Assembly (NCBI GenBank): GCA_015501605.1
Contig: JADNRZ010000009.1
Location: forward strand, 1,240,001-1,304,000
Direction of reading: 5' to 3'
From: Panaeolus papilionaceus
Taxonomy: Eukaryota; Basidiomycota; Agaricomycetes; Agaricales
Length of the DNA: 64,000 nucleotides
The notes beneath the pieces were generated by a model. The model worked only from the letters and a program-made list of their open reading frames with translations, searched no databases and had not been told where the DNA came from. A program made the position numbers and the translations under genes. Shown piece by piece: positions 63,656-64,000 of this stretch; positions within the stretch are counted from its first letter, which is position 1; each line of letters begins with the position of its first letter.

Positions 63656-64000
63656 ATGCCTGCTGAAATTCTTGACCTCCATGCTCGTTCGAACGAAGGA
63701 ATTGTCGTTTCTGACATTCCGAAGCAAATCATCGATGGCTTGACTCGTCCTGTTAACGAGAAGCAGATGCCGACTATGGTGCTCTATGACGAACGTGGGC
63801 TTCGACTCTACGACGACATTACTACTGAAGCACCAGAGTACTACCTCTTCCAAGCTGAAGAGAACATCCTGAAAAGCAAGGCTGATGAAATTGTCCAAAC
63901 CATGCATCGAGCATCTGGTGTTAGGGCTGACGAAGTCGTCGTCGAACTTGGTGCTGGGTGAGTCCTCGTCTCGTTGTCCCAGGTTGTCTTTGTCTCTGCC
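63656..64000 (+). CDS. EGT1: Ergothioneine biosynthesis protein EGT1, N-terminal part (cut by window end)
   Basis: SAM-dependent histidine trimethyltransferase part of fungal EGT1, which makes hercynine for the antioxidant ergothioneine. MPAEILDLHARSNEGIVVSD leads to GLTRPVNEKQMPTMVLYDER, then GLRLYDDITTEAPEYYLFQAE, the EgtD signature region, and EVVVELGAG, the SAM-binding glycine motif, where exon 1 ends at a gtgagt donor (63960). The rest is outside the window. Whether the C-terminal EgtB-like sulfoxide synthase is present cannot be seen. Confidence 0.87.

Overview
The window is nuclear DNA of a filamentous basidiomycete, most likely an Agaricomycete (mushroom-forming saprotroph). The evidence is short introns (mostly about 45-70 nt, GT-AG) interrupting almost every gene, an AA9 lytic polysaccharide monooxygenase carrying a CBM1, an arrestin-like family and F-box/LRR type typical of these fungi, and dense gene packing with bidirectional promoters. 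All assignments come from reading the protein sequences directly; no database search was run.

Layout. 0.6-7.7 kb: a secreted AA9-CBM1 cellulose oxidase, then a compact housekeeping block: VPS37 (ESCRT-I), RRP40 (exosome), EAF6 (NuA4), the proteasome ATPase RPT5 and a small unknown gene. VPS37/RRP40 and EAF6/RPT5 are divergent pairs with palindromic promoter motifs; RPT5 and the small gene overlap tail to tail. 7.8-28.3 kb: an F-box/LRR-like protein, the 16-kb gene for midasin (MDN1/REA1, six AAA modules plus MIDAS), and an ENPP-type membrane phosphodiesterase. 28.5-37.1 kb: a SYLF (Ysc84-like) protein, two tandem GH15-CBM20 glucoamylases, and a small gene on the opposite strand that encodes essentially only a CBM20 domain with the same intron positions as the glucoamylase C-termini. 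37.6-43.7 kb: a PA-TM-RING ubiquitin ligase, a three-finger CCCH protein and a membrane-anchored heme oxygenase with a strong inverted repeat upstream. 44.2-49.2 kb: two head-to-head membrane-anchored aspartic proteases; the second has Cys in place of Ser/Thr at its second catalytic triplet. 50.3-51.2 kb: a non-autonomous DNA transposon with 36-bp perfect inverted ends. 51.4-64 kb: arrestin-like protein, a two-pass membrane protein with a PPxY-type motif, dynactin p62, an SDR oxidoreductase with a GC-AG intron, a thioesterase-like protein, a DHHC palmitoyltransferase, and the start of ergothioneine synthase EGT1, cut by the window end.

Functional themes are plant polymer use (AA9, glucoamylases, secreted or surface proteases), endomembrane traffic and ubiquitin sorting (VPS37, PA-RING, arrestin, PPxY protein, DHHC, SYLF, dynactin) and core RNA/protein machinery (RRP40, MDN1, RPT5, EAF6). 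The most unusual items are the stand-alone CBM20 gene, the DCG aspartic protease, the heme-oxygenase hairpin, an apparent one-base frameshift at the start of RPT5, and the TIR element. No clearly new multi-gene system was found.
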